Shown here: one piece after another, positions 26,801 through 41,800 of the stretch | Position numbering within the stretch: the first letter of the stretch is position 1 | Layout of the letters: the number at the start of each line of letters is the position of its first letter | From: Babylonia areolata | Taxonomy: Eukaryota > Mollusca > Gastropoda > Neogastropoda > Buccinidae | Direction: 5' to 3' | Length of the DNA stretch: 64,000 nt | Assembly (NCBI RefSeq): GCF_041734735.1 | Contig: NC_134878.1 | Span: 1,765,001-1,829,000 of the forward strand | The notes under the pieces: generated by a model | What the model saw: only the letters and a program-made list of their open reading frames with translations | The model's database searches: none | Told to the model about the DNA's origin: nothing | Translations under genes and position numbers: made by a program

Positions 26801-29800
26801 GTGTAGTTTGATCTTCTGTGCAAGACCTCCTTTGAGATTGTGTTTGGATAATGAGAATAGAAGAGAGAGGAGGGGGGTGGGGGTGAAAAAGTATCCACTC
26901 TTGTTAATCAGCTGTGTGGCATGAAGCCTGTTTTGATATGCTTTGTTTTATTTCTCTCTATTCCAAGGTCTGGTGAGTTGGCAGCAAAACCTGCTTCATG
27001 CCTGCACTAAAAAAACTGTTGATTTCTATTGCTTATTTCCCTGAACCAGTTGTCCAGGTTCAGGGAAAGAGAGAGATGCCCTTCCACAAACTCAGAGGTG
27101 GTCTGTTGAAACAGATTTCTTTTGCCCCCCTTCCCCATATTTTTGTGATCTCATGATTCTTCGCTTCAAGTTATTTGCACATTTTGATGGTTCATTTTTA
27201 TGATGTGAGATCAGAGGTTTGTTCACGATTAGTGTTGAATGTCCTTGCTTTACTTTAAAAGTTACTGATTTCAAACATTTATCTACCTTCATGATCTACT
27301 GTGTTCTTGATTGTTGTTTGTTTTTTCACACGCACACAGACTGTTTATGATCATTGATTATTTATGAATGTCTTGGGGTAATTTAAATTAACGTCACATA
27401 ATCAAGTTGTTGTTTTCTGTAAAGGGGTGGGAAAAGGGTGGATGGAGGAATGGTACATTGTGTTTGGGTTGTTTTGATTTGTGTGTGTGTGTGTGTGTTT
27501 TGTCTTGCCACCTCATCACATTGATCACATCATGATGGACAGAAGCACAGTTCAGAGCACAAGACTCTTCATCCAGTTTGGCTAGTGTGCTTTTGTGTGT
27601 ATTGGGGCGTTACTAACACCACAGGAAAACTTGGTGATGGCACTGTTTACTCTTTGTTTAGCACTCTAACTGCCTAGGACCAGTCACACACACTCCAAGT
27701 ATCTGTCCTACTATCTGTCAGGAAGATGAAATGGGGCTTTTCAAACTAACACAGGGGGAGAGAGACGTGCACAGCATATATATATACAAAGCAGTTATCC
27801 GGAACATTTATTGCTAGCTTATTTAACAACAACAACAACAACAAATCATCAGATGAAACAGCTGACCAAAAGGACAGAACATTGAACAAGGAAACATTGG
27901 CCTTCAGAATTGTAATGGCTTGAGTGGCAGAAAGAATGATGAAATTCAGTGAAAGATGGATGAAGGGGCAGGGGGTTCAGAGACTGACATGTCTTGCATG
28001 TGTCTCGTATTTCTTGATAGAGGCATCTAGTCTGTTTCCTGGGTAGAGTCAGATCTACAGGTTTTAACAACAGAAAGGGGGTGGGGGGAGGGGGGGGGGG
28101 GTGAATATGCATGAGCAGCATGGTTGGCACATGGCTTTGGTCCCAGTCTTCAGTGGACACCCTGTTGTTAACGTCTTGTTGGTCCCAGTCTTCAGTGGAC
28201 ACCCTGTTGTTAACGTCTTGTTGGTCCCAGTCTTCAGTGGACACCCTGTTGTTCAGCGTCTTGTTGGCACAGTGTGGCTGCTTCATGTTTTTTGGAAGAT
28301 ACAGTGGGGAAAAGGATGAAGATGTACTTGTGTCTATTTTGGGTTGGTTGGTTTTGTTTGTTTGTTTTTTGTTTTTTTGTTTTTGTTTTTTTAGGACTTT
28401 AATCTTTTGATTGAAGACTGCAAGGTAGGCATTCTGAAGGGGTGTGAATAATAAACCAAACTGTGTTTTTGTTTGTTGTTGTTGTCATTGTTTTGTTTTT
28501 TTGTGAGTGTTTGCAGTAATGTGGGTTTAGGGTTTACTCTCAGAAGAAGGGAGGGCAGGTTCTTTCTGAAAATATTTGGCATGCTGCAATTCTGGGATCT
28601 CTGTTCAGCTGTTAATCCTGCTGATCCCTTTTCATTGAAATGTTGGGGTTTTTTTTCATCTTCAGATGTGGTTTGTTTGTTATTGTTGTTTTAGTGTGTA
28701 ATCCAGTTGACCTATCCCTGAACCTGTTATCTTGAGATATTTATTTTTCAAATGTATTTATTTTCTGTACTCTGTTGTTGGTTTTTGTTGTTGTTGTTGT
28801 TTTTTTGTCTTGTTTGAAAACAAGTCCTTATATGTTTTGAAAACAAGTCCTTGCTTTTTTATCAGTGGTTGATGGGTATTGAGACTTCTGGAGGAAACAT
28901 TAAAAAGACGCTAGTAGTTTGTTTGCTTTTTTGTTTGTTTGTTTGTTTTTGGTTTGTTTGTTTTGTTGTTGTTTTTGTCAGATTGTTTTCTGATTTGAAA
29001 AAAAAAAAGATATATATTTTTTTTTGTTTTTTTTTTGTTTTAGAATAGAGCTAAAGAACCTGATATACCAGTGGTGAAAAGAGATTTGGAAAACTGAATG
29101 TTCAGAATGTCCTTTTGTGCTGTCTGAATGTTGAAGTGTGTCGCTGTTATATATATATAATGTACTGGAGCGGTTCTGTGCAAGAGCAGAAGCTTATTTT
29201 TCTTGTCTGCCGAGTTTCTTATTATGGCAAATTGTGTGTGAATGTGTGTGAAAGATACTTGTTGAACTCCAACAGTTTTACAGACCTCGCACTTTGTGAC
29301 TAGCTAGATCCTTGTGTTCCACGGATGAATGTCTTAGTTGTGGTGTTCTGTGTGATGCTCTTTGTTTTTCATACCAATGGCACTTGTACCCTTGCTTGAC
29401 TATATTATAGTTTTGAAAGAAAAAAATTTACATTAAATGCTGGTAATAATTAATCCAGATAACTATACCCTCCCCTCCCCCCTTAACCTTGTGTGCATTG
29501 TGTGGTGCATTTTATGTTCAGAACTAACTCCATGTGCATGGCTGGTGTTGGCAATTAGCTTGCACCCACTGACCAACAAGCAGACAGAAGCCAAACTGCG
29601 CATTTTGTGTGTATCTTGGTCGTCAGCCATCACCTGATTTCTCACATGCCATAGTTTTCTATTCATTTCGTCGTGTTTCATTTTTCATTTGTGTTTGATT
29701 CATTTTGTTCTCTGTTCTTCATCCACCTCCCCGTACCCTGTTCAGTCCCAGAAGCTCCACCCCGAGATGTGAGTGGCAGGCCAATAGACCAGCAGCGCAT

Positions 29801-32800
29801 TGAAATTTCATGGAAACCACCTTTGGCCCACAAACAGAATGGCGCTTTAGCCGGCTATAAGATCTTTTACTTGAAAAATGAACTTGGTAAGACGCTAGAC
29901 GATGCCACAATGCAAAATGTGAAGCCCAACAAGCAGAGCCATACGCTGGAAGGCTTGCAGACATGGACGGAATATAGGATATGGGTGGTGGCCTACACAC
30001 GAGTCGGAGATGGACCCGCCTCGCCACCCATCCTGGTGCAGACGGACGAAGATGGTAGGTAACCCATAGCCCCCCGCCATCCCTCTCCTCCACTGCGTTC
30101 ATGCGTGCGTGCGTTTGTTCTCTCTCTGTGTCTGCGTTAATTCATTAATGTGACCTTTTGCAGCTTGTGTTAACCATAACTCCTGTTCTAGGTTGGCTGC
30201 CTGTCTGATTGGCGCCACGCTGGTTGTGGCTGTCGCTGCTGTTTTGTTTCTGGCCGGTGTTGTGTAGAGACAGGTGCTCTGACCGTGACTGGTGTTGCTT
30301 GCGTTCCGTTGGTTTTCTGGGGGGTGAGACACACAGGGCAGACTGCTATGGCCCATTCTGGCTTCTGTGTAATGGCAGAGCATGACGGCATCCCATTGTC
30401 ACTGACTGGTCGGCTTCTTGCTTGAATCATCTGTAACCCTGTTGGCAGAACGAAAGGCATGAATGCCAGCATGGCAGGTGGAGAACCTGTTGCAAGTCAA
30501 AGACCGGGAGAGCATGCTGACTGTAAATATGGCACCATCCTGACTGCTGGATCATTAGCATGCTGATGCTTTCTGTTTGGGACTTTTAACACTTGTACAG
30601 CATGCAGACATCAAACTATCAAGTTCAGGAGAATTAGATACTTTGTGTGAATTCTTATGAAATGAAGGAAGGGATTTTTTTTTTTTTTAACGGGGTGGGG
30701 GAGGGGGTGTTACAGGGCACAGCAAAATCCACATGTAGGAAAAGGAAGGTGAGCTGGGCAGATGTTGGGAGGGAACAGAGGAAATAGTTCTGCGGGAAAA
30801 CTTGGATTCTGTCAGCTTCCTCACTTTCTCGTCAGTGACACTCACAAACAGAACCGAGAGTTGGTTTCTACACACTGTGTGTGTTCCTGTGATGTCTGCT
30901 GTCTTGTTGTGTTCCATACTGTCTGCTGGCCAGTCACTGCCAGTCTTACATGGGCTCTTTCATCAAGGTGAAGGCCTTGAAATCATCAGAAATACAAATG
31001 ACTTGATTTGTTGATTGGATTTTAGCCTCATTCAAGACCTTTGTTTCTTTCTTGGTTGTTAGTGTGTTGGTTTGCGGAACGTCATCTTCCGACATTTCTT
31101 TCAGGGGCCTTCATGTTGCAAGAGAGAATATTCTGACAGGTGTGATCACTTTACCACCATCTCCAGGATTGGAGGCTAAACATTTGAAGCAGTTTCATGG
31201 ATGTCTTATTTATGAAGAATGTTACTTTTTGTTCGACCTGAGTATAATCTAAATGTTTGCACCTTGATGTTGTGGCTGTGCATAGCATGTTGGTTGGTGT
31301 TGTGGATTTCCTTTAGTTCCCCCAGTTATTGTTGTGGGCATTGCCAAACAAAGCAGCATTTGTGATCTGGCAGTCTGCTTTCAGTGCAGTTATTTTCCAA
31401 ATATTTCTTTTTCAGTTGCCTATCCTTGATTGGAATTGTAGTAAACTTTATCATTATCGTTGTCATATATTCTTTATTATCACATGTCTAAACCAAATCA
31501 GCCTTGCATAGTTTTTCTTCCCAGTAACATGTGTGTATGAATGATATGCTTGTTTGTTGCATTGTAAAAAATTGATCAAAATATGGGAGGGTGAAATAAT
31601 GATGCAATTTTAATGTAAGTTGATTCAATAGGGAAAAAGAGCAGTCACTAAACAGCATGTCAGCTTGAATTCAGATATTAGTTGATAAAAGATATTTTGT
31701 CTCCTTTTAGTTTGATGATAATAACAAATAATGATTTCTCTAAATTGGTATGTATTTTGAGTGATGTATGTGCATGTATTAACTATACTGTGCACAAAAA
31801 AATAAATTTATGAAGGAATGCAAGAAGCGTATCTGCAAGTAGCTTGATAACAGCATCAGTAAATTGAAACAGAGAATGTGTACTTTGTTTCTTTTAGCAA
31901 TTGTGGCTGATTTTTTAAGTACATAACCAGTTCAACTACTTTACTGTTTCAAATTCTTTGTGTTTATGTGTGTGTGTATATATATATATATCTATATAAA
32001 AGCTCACAGGAATGCTTGTCTTGAGCAAAAACATTTATGCTGTTACAAACTGGTGTGTGTATATGAATGCAGTAAAGAATGCTCATCTGAGAGTAAGAAT
32101 GACCATGCTTGTTTTAAAACATAGGAATGCTCTGAAGAATGCAAGTCTGGAGTTAACCCTCATGCTGTTTAAATCCCTCTGGACATACATGAATGCTCTT
32201 GTTAATGTCCAATGAAAGCCCCCTGGTTGTCAGTGCATTGCTGCATTTTGTGGATACAGTATCCAAGGTGAAATGGTCCCCAACAGCCCCAGGTATTCTT
32301 GGTAGAGTGCAACCTGTTCATTTAGCTCCAGTCAGTGAGTACATCAAGCCCTGTTCACATTATCTCCCCTGCCTTAAGAGGACAACAGTTCAGTCTTAAG
32401 GACCCAGGCTTTACAGTCAGGTGGTTCTCTACAGTGCCGGGAGAACCCCGAAGGGTCAAGGTTGAGGCCATCAACTCTACGGGCATCTTTGTGGAGTGGG
32501 ATGAGCCCAAAGACACCAACGGCAAGATCCGCGGCTACCAGGTGTTCTACATCAAGGTGAACAGCAACGACGAGCCCATCCCAGGCCAGATGGAGCGCTA
32601 CCACGACACCTTCAGTGGGGACCTGCGGGAGGCGGTCATCACGGGGCTGGACCCCGACACCAGGTACCTCATCCAGGTGGCTGCATACACCCGTAAAGGT
32701 GACGGCAACCGCAGCAAGTCTCGCATCATTACCACCAAGGGAGCAGGTGGGTGCAGGGGCAGTCTGCTGCTGTCTTCCACATTTCACTTCACTTTAACTT

Positions 32801-35800
32801 TGTGTTTACTCATTTCATGTTCCTTACATATTCAGGATGAATGACTGTGAAAGTATGTAATCATTACATGTGTATGATTATGCTCATTGTACAAAGGTCC
32901 ACATCAACTTAGTTTTTCAGCATTTTATGTCTTTTATGTATTTACATCAAGTGACCGTGATTTTGTGTATTGTTTGCGTAACATACGCCACGCATGAATT
33001 TCTCTTATTGAGGTTATAAAGTATTCTGTATTCTGTACTTCGCTTCAGTTCACTTGAGTTCAGTTCACTTAAATTTCTCAAGGAGGCATCACTGCATTTG
33101 GACAAATCCATATACTCCACACCACATCTGCCAGGCAGATGCCCGACCAGCAGCATAACCCAGCGCGCTGTAGGGTCTTGTGTTTGGCAGCTTTGTCATG
33201 GATGCACCATTCAGGGCAAGTTAGTTCCCCTCAACACAAGATGGTAACGTGACTTGCAGGAATGGACACAGATTCCTACCATTCACTTTTACCAACAGCC
33301 GTTTAGCTTTGTACATACGATCTCAGCACCTCACCACAGTCACACTTTTTGTTGAAAGATAACATTGGTATCAAGTTGTCAGTCACATTTGCTTTTCTGA
33401 TTTGCTACCCCTTCCAGACCAGAATATTCCCGTCTTTTGATGAAGACGTACATGTGGGTATATGGAATCATTGAACTGAACAGATACATAAGTTAAGCAT
33501 TTAGGAAAGAAAACATATATGGATAGTTGATTAAATTTATGATATTGGTGGTGGATGTTTTTTTTGTGGTTTTTTTTTTTTTTAATGCTTAGAATCTATA
33601 TACGCTTTCATGGCTGCAGAAGAAGATGCAATTTTATGTATTTAAAAGCAAGGCAGAGACACAGCTGAGCAGTCATACACACACACTCAGCAGCCTTCAG
33701 AGGCTTTATGTTCTTTGGCACAGTGTCCAGACAAAATACTGTAACATGTGACAACATAATGTGGACACTGATTGTTCATTTGCCTGCCATTTCCATTGAA
33801 ACAGAAAACATGAAACACAAAGCAGATGTTACGAAGTATTTGGGGGAAGAAGAGGGAGGGGAGTGGAGAATGAAACATGATACAATTTTGCTTTTCAGAG
33901 CTGAATCAAGACGCCCGATATGCAGTTTCTAAAAAAGTGATAATTTTATTTTTCAGTACAAAATGCAGACGAATGTGCCTACATAGCCCTAAATTCTATG
34001 CAGCAAATATAAACTAAGTCGCACTGGGTGCAGAAAACTGAAAGACAAACTGGCAAATCAAGAGTTGCAGCTCAATAGCCACACTGAGACTGAGCAGCCT
34101 TGTAAGGATGTGTACAGGTTTAGGTAGTGGGGGCCGGGTTGTGACATTCTCAGCCTAACCCCACATCCTCTGGCACCTCTGGGTGGGTGTGTGATGGCCC
34201 ATGCTGATGTTTCAGTTCCCACCCCTCCTCGCAACCTGCACGTTAACCTGGTTCAGGAGGAACCACCCAGTGTCAAGGTGACGTGGCAGCGACCCAAGGA
34301 GACCTACGGCCCTCTGGAGAAGTACAAGATCATCTGGGGTCCACGGGGTGAGAGCTACGAAGAGAAGATCATGTCATCAGAGATCTACTCTTTCGTCACA
34401 TACACACTGGGTGAGTGATATTCCAATAGGCTCATTAACTTTCGCTGCTTAGTCGACAAGACAGTTCACAACCATAGGTGACTGACCTGACATGGTGTTA
34501 AAGGGACTTTCTTTCACGTGGTAATAAGACTGGACATGATGTTAAAGGGGCTTTCTTTCATGTGGTAATAAGACTGGACATGATGTTAAAGGGGCTTTCT
34601 TTCACGTGGTAATAAGACTGGACATGATGTTAAAGGGGCTTTCTTTCATGTGGTAATAAGACTGGACATGATGTTAAAGGGGCTTTCTTTCACGTGGTAA
34701 TAAGACTGGACATGATGTTAAAGGGGCTTTCTTTCATGTGGTAATAAGACTGGACATGATGTTAAAGGAGCTTTCTTTCATGTGGCAATAAGACTGGACA
34801 TGATGTTAAAGGAGCTTTCTTTCATGTGGTAATAAGACTGGACATGATGTTAAAGGGGCTTTCTTTCACGTGGTAATAAGACTGGACATGATGTTAAAGG
34901 GGCTTTCTTTCACGTGGTAATAAGACTGGACATGATGTTAAAGGGGCTTTCACGTGGTAATAAGACTGGACATGGTGTTAAAGGGGCTTTCTTTCACGTG
35001 GTAATAAGACTGGACATGATGTTAAAGGGGCTTTCACGTGGTAATAAGACTGGACATGATGTTAAAGGGGTTTTCTTTCACGTGGTAATAAGACTGGACA
35101 TGATGTTAAAGGGGCTTTCACGTGGTAATAAGACTGGACATGATGTTAAAGGGGTTTTCTTTCATGTGGCAATAAGACTGGACATGATGTTAAAGGGGCT
35201 TTCACGTGGTAATAAGACTGGACATGATGTTAAAGGGGCTTTCACGTGGTAATAAGACTGGACATGATGTTAAAGGGGTTTTCTTTCATGTGGCAATAAG
35301 ACTGGACATGATGTTAAAGGGGCTTTCTTTCACATGGTAATAAGACTGGCTGTGATAACACAATTGATTGGATGGTACACCTCAGTCTGCTGGCTGTGAT
35401 AACACAATTGATTGGATGGTACACCTGGCTGTGATAACACAATTGACGGGTGGTACACCTCAGTCTGCTGGCTGTGATAACACAATTGACGGGTGGTACA
35501 CCTGGCTGTGATAACACGATTGACGGGTGGTACACCTCAGTCTGCTGGCTGTGATAACACAATTGACGGGTGGTACACCTCAGTCTGCTGGCTGTGATAA
35601 CACAATTGATTGGATGGTACACCTGGCTGTGATAACACAATTGACGGGTGGTACACCTCAGTCTGCTGGCTGTGATAACACAATTGATTGGATGGTACAC
35701 CTGGCTGTGATAACACAATTGACGGGTGGTACACCTCAGTCTGCTGGCTGTGATAACACAATTGACGGGTGGTACACCTGGCTGTGATAACACGATTGAC

Positions 35801-38800
35801 GGGTGGTACACCTGGCTGTGATAACACGATTGACGGGTGGTACACCTGGCTGTGATAACACAATTGATTGGATGGTACACCTGGCTGTGATAACACAATT
35901 GATTGGATGGTACACCTGGCTGTGATAACACAATTGACGGGTGGTACACCTCAGTCTGCTGGCTGTGATAACACAATTGACGGGTGGTACACCTGGCTGT
36001 GATAACACAATTGACGGGTGGTACACCTGGCTGTGATAACACAATTGACAGGTGGTACACCTCAGTCTGCTGGCTGTGATAACACAATTGACGGGTGGTA
36101 CACCTGGCTGTGATAACACAATTGACGGGTGGTACACCTGGCTGTGATAACACAATTGACGGGTGGTACACCTGGCTGTGATAACATAATTGACGGGTGG
36201 TACACCTGGCTGTGATAACACAATTGACGGGTGGTACACCTGGCTGTGATAACACAATTGATGGGTGGTACACCTGGCTGTGATAACACAATTGACGGGT
36301 GGTACACCTCAGCCACTGTGTGTCTCCCCAAGGACGTGGACCTGTTTTCACACATGTTGCCTGTCGCTTTGTGCAGATCGAGGAACCACCTACGAGTTCA
36401 GGGTGTCGGCTAGAAACGACGTGGACTATGGAGAGAGAGCTGTGGCCACCATAAAAACGCCAGATGGAGGTAGGTGGCTGCTGAAACTGCTTACAGTGAC
36501 TGCAGTAGATTGCTTCAGAAATCATCAGAAAGGTGAAATTTCAGAGAGACTTTGTGTATAATTTAACAGTATTTGTGCCTCATTAAAAGAATTGTTGATT
36601 TTTTGCTTACTATACCACAAATGTGTTTAATCTACTTAATATCCTTATGATTTTATGTGTGTATGTCGACCATAACCATCCAATTTAAACAGAAATGTTG
36701 TGAAGAAAAACCAAGTGCAGACAAAGCGCTGTGTTGAACCCACTACACTGTGTGCCAGCTCCCTCAGGGGCCCCTCAGAACTTCACAGCCACGGGCCTGA
36801 CGGAGACCAGCGTCCGTCTGACATGGGACCTGCCGGCACGCAAGCTGCGGAACGGGGACATTGTGATGTACCAGATCACCTACCACAAGCTGGCGGATGC
36901 CATCAACGAGGAGGACCTCAACATCACAGACACCTTTGTGGACATCGTGGGGCTGGAGATGAACACTGACTACATCTTCAAGATCAAGGCCTACACCAGT
37001 CGGGGGGCTGGCCCCTGGAGCAACCGCCTTCACTTCAGGACCTTTGGGCGAAGTATGTGGGCGTGTGTGTGTGGAAAGTGTGGTGTTCTCTGTGTGCTGG
37101 TTTTAAGTGGGCGTGTGTGGGTGTGGAAAGTGTGTTCTGTTTTTTCAGCCACCTTCACTTCAGGACCTTTGGGCAAAGTACATGAGTGTCTTTGTCTGTG
37201 TGTGGAAAGCGTGTTGTTCGTTGTGTGCTGGATAAAGGTTATTGGTTTTTAGGCTAGCTGGATACATGCTGTATGTATTGTGTCTGTAGCTGTATACTGA
37301 ACACAGTGTGCATCCATCTAACGTTTAAAACAAAGTTTTGTATTATTTGTGTTTGATTGTTTTAATGGTAGTATTGCCATGTATGCCTTTTCAAGAGATG
37401 TTTGCTTTATTGTGGGTACATCTCATGTCATCTCCTTTGCATGTTGTATTTACATCATCATCCACCAGGCACTGCAGCTCAGCGGAACACAAAATCCTAC
37501 TCTTTAGTTGGGCAGGGTCAAATGTAAGACATTTTCCCTGCACACAGCACTTGCCAGCGTATCAGGTTTTGCGGTACTTTTGGCTCTGCACGCAAATGCT
37601 GGGCGCTGCCTTTCTTCCATGTTAGCGCAAGGCGAATATTTACCATGCTGACCTGTCCCTTTTATCATGATTTCACAGCCGGCATGCATCTCCTGCAGCG
37701 ATCATACTTGGAGTAAAGAAACTGAAATGAGTAGTGTTCCTGCTTGTGGTTACTGGAGTGCAGTTTAAACTATTTCACGCTTCTTTTTTTAATATAACTT
37801 TAAGAACATAGTCTTTTCCATGGAATGAAGGGGTGAGTGTCGACTGTTTGTCGTGTATGCGTGTGTGTGTGACTTTTGATTCATGTGTGCTCATGTTTGT
37901 GTGTCTGTGTTTCCACTGTGTATGTATGTGTGTGTGTGTGTGCGCACACGTGTGTGTGTCCAGTGTTGTGTGTTCAGAATATTTGTTTGCATGTGTATAC
38001 AGTTAACATTTGAAAAAAAAAAAGTTTAGTTTGAGATTTATTCTGTGTTTATTGTTTTGCTGTTGTTGTTGATTTTTTTGTTGTTGTTGTAGTTGTTGTT
38101 TTGTTTGTCTGTTCGTTTGTGCATGTATTGTTCAGATTTTTTTCTATCACTAGAGTAATCACTAGGTGATTATTATATGTTTCTTTGAAATAGCTTCCAC
38201 TATTCCAAGTAAGAATTCTAATATCAGTCTTACTTGTACATCAAGTATTCACTGTTTATTATGCACTGGTGTGCATGTTTAGTGGGCACTCATTTTGTGC
38301 TGTGTCAAAATCATTTCATTAACAAACATCAGCAGAGCTAAAAGTTGATGAGGAAATGTGGACAGTGAAATGTGTAGCTAATCGCCGCCACACGGTAGTG
38401 CCCAAAGCCGACAGACTCACAACCCCCTCCCACCCCTATGCTGCTGGCACGGCCAGTGTGTCACAGTCTGTTAATTTTGCTGACTTATTGTGCTGTCAGG
38501 AAAGTCTTGCAGAAAAAGGTAAGCTGATCTGCATGCCGGCAAGCTAATTGTTCAGAAAGATTTTACAATGTTTTTGTAGTGAGTCCCTGTTTTCTTTTAA
38601 GAGGGATTTAAATTTAGACATTTTTTGTGATAATGTTCAGCCTGTCCTTCTCTTCCCTGTCTTCATTTATGTTTCAAGTGTTGATGCAACAAACTCTTCC
38701 CTGTCTTCGTTTATGTTTCAAGTGTTGATACAACAAACTCTTCCCTGTCTTCATTTATGTTTCAAGTGTTGATGCAACAAACTCTTCCCTGTCTTCATTT

Positions 38801-41800
38801 ATGTTTCAAGTGTTGATGCAACAAACTCTTCCCTGTCTTCATTTATGTTTCAAGTGTTGATGCAACAAACTCTTCCCTGTCTTCATTTATGTTTCAAGTG
38901 TTGATGCAACAAATACTGTGTAAGAAAACTCTTCAGCTAGCCACTTCTCTTGTCATTATTTTCGATCCACCTGGGGAGGTGATGTGCAAAAACAACAACA
39001 AAAAAAAAACCCCACAGCTAATTTACCTCTGAACAAGCAAACAGGGATAGCCACTAGCACTGCCTCCCCCCATCTGCCCTGTTTGTTAATATATCCATGC
39101 CCTCCTTCCTGGGTTCATCAACTCTCGCTGGGCAAGCTGCACACCAGCACTGAACAGGTGGTGCAGGTAAGCCAGATTGGAGCAGCACATTATGACACTG
39201 TCTGTACAGTTTTTTACAAGTTCCAAGGCGTATCAAGACAGTTCCTTTACAATTCTGAAAAAAAGTAAAGAACCGCATCAGGAGAATACCTTTACAATTC
39301 TGAGAAGGTTACAAAGAACATCCAAAGAATTTCTTTCCGGTCCTAAAGAACCACTTCAGGAGAACACCTTTACAATTCTGAGAAGGTTACAAAGAACATC
39401 CAAAGAATTTCTTTCCGGTCCTAAGAAAGTGGAGAAGCAGATAAAGTGAATTCCTTTTAAGTTGTGAAAAAGTTCAGCAACACTCCAGCAGGATACATTG
39501 CTCACCATGGCCATGTGTTTGTATGTGTGTGTGCATGCATGTGTGTACGTGTGTGTGTCTGTGTGTGCATGTGTGTGTACGTGTGTACAGTGCCCCCAGC
39601 CCCCAAGAACGTGCAGGTGCGCCGTACCTCCCCGACGTCCATCGAGGTGTCGTGGGACGAGCCCAACTTCCCGGTGGCAGGCTACAGGATCTACTATAAC
39701 ATGTTCGCAACGCCCGTCATGTACGTGTGGCAGCAGATGGACACCGGCCCTTACACCGTTGCCGACATTGTCGACCTGGAGCCTCACACTGTCTACGCTG
39801 TCCGTGTCCAGGCCAAGTCTGTGGACGGTCGCTACGGCAACTTGTCGGAGACGGTCACCACTGACGTCAAGGATCCAACAGGTAGGAGGAGGTGCCTGTG
39901 ATAAGAAACCCTAGGGAGAGCTGGACAGTACAAGGTCTTTAGAGAAGAAGTGCTATGACAAGAAACCCTAGGGAGAGCTGGACAGTACAAGGTCTTTAGA
40001 GAAGAAGTGCTATGACAGAAACCCTAGGGAGAGCTGGACAGTACAAGGTCTTTAGAGAAGAAGTGCTATGACAAGAAACCCTAGGGAGAGCTGGACAGTA
40101 CAAGGTCTTTAGAGAAGTGCTATGACAGAAACCCTAGGGAGAGCTGGACAGTACAAGGTCTTTAGAGAAGTGCTATGACAAGAAACCCTAGGGAGAGCTG
40201 GACAGTACAAGGTCTTTAGAGAAGTGCTATGACAAGAAACCCTAGGGAGAGCTGGACAGTACAAGGTCTTTAGAGAAGTGCTATGACAAGAAACCCTAGA
40301 GAGAGCTGGACAGTACAAGGTCTTTAGAGAAGTGCTATGACAAGAAACCCTAGAGAGAGCTGGACAGTACAAGGTCTTTAGAGAAGTGCTATGACAAGAA
40401 ACCCTAGGGAGAGCTGGACAGTACAAGGTCTTTAGAGAAGTGCTATGACAAGAAACCCTAGAGAGAGCTGGACAGTACAAGGTCTTTAGAGAAGTGCTAT
40501 GACAAGAAACCCTAGAGAGAGCTGGACAGTACAAGGTCTTTAGAGAAGAAGTGCTATGACAGAAACCCTAGAGAGAGCTGGACAATACAAGGTCTTTAGA
40601 GAAGTGCTATGACAGAAACCCTAGGGAGAGCTGGACAGTACAAGGTCTTTAGAGAAGTGCTATGACAGAAACCCTAGGGAGAGCTGGACAGTACAAGGTC
40701 TTTAGAGAAGAAGTGCTATGACAAGAAACCCTAGGGAGAGCTGGACAGTACAAGGTCTTTAGAGAAGAAGTGCTATGACAAGAAACCCTAGGGAGAGCTG
40801 GACAGTACAAGGTCTTTAGAGAAGGAGCTGGACAGTACAAGGTCTTTAGAGAAGAAGTGCTATGACAGAAACCCTAGGGAGAGCTGGACAGTACAAGGTC
40901 TTTAGAGAAGTGCTATGACAAGAAACCCTAGGGAGAGCTGGACAGTACAAGGTCTTTAGAGAAGAAGTGCTATGACAGAAACCCTAGGGAGAGCTGGACA
41001 GTACAAGGTCTTTAGAGAAGAAGACCCCCATAGTCAAGTGTTTTGGCCCTTAACTCCAAACACTCTAAGGGGCCCCCACCCAGGTTATGACTCCTGGATA
41101 CCCTTGTATGTGATGAAGTGACGTAGAAGTTTGATTTACTGCTACCCAGCTGTTTTGTTAAACAGTGGTTAGTCGGACAGTTAGTCAGATGTTGGGTCAT
41201 TTGGGAATGGGAGACTGGTCAGATGTTATTTATTAGTCAGAACGTAACATCCCTTATGTGTAGATGGAGAACTAATGGTTTTAAAACCAAATATACCAGA
41301 AATATCAACTATTTGCAAATTGAATATCACCCTGAAACATGTCCTTACCAGTGATGTTATGAAGCAGTATATCCCAGTACTTTCAAAACACTCTGTTCAA
41401 ATGTTTGAATCACCAATATTAACACATGAATTTTTTTTTAGTTTCATTATCAAACAGTCCAGTGAGCAAGTACTTATAGAAGTAGGGCTTGGTTTTCTTC
41501 TTCCTTTTTATCTAAAAATCAGGAAGGGCAAAATATTAAAGCATGAAGAAATCATCACACACACGCTCACTCACATGCACTCACACACAGACACAGACAC
41601 ACACAACATATTCACTGAGGCAACATTTCCGAAATCCAGCTCATTATATGCCACCTTCCCCATAACCCCACCCCCACTCCCCTCACCTCCCAATCCTCCC
41701 CCCCCCTCCCCAAACACACACTTTTTTTCATTTAATCTCTTTCTTGGTGAACAGACCTAACATTGATAAACAACAAGAAGTCAGAAGTGTGGTAATTTGG

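Noticed and set aside
35314-36525. 403-residue minus-strand frame of [14 protein letters not shown] repeats
   Set aside because: By-product of the 34/43-bp array in the FN6 intron.
38495-38525. Six-base segment aaaaag between cttgcag and gtaagc as a microexon
   Set aside because: The acceptor lacks a clear pyrimidine tract, and a 6-nt match between AG and GT is expected by chance in this much sequence.
39160-39180. cag directly followed by gtaagc in the FN7-FN8 intron as another recursive splice site
   Set aside because: No pyrimidine tract upstream; less convincing than the site near 21460.
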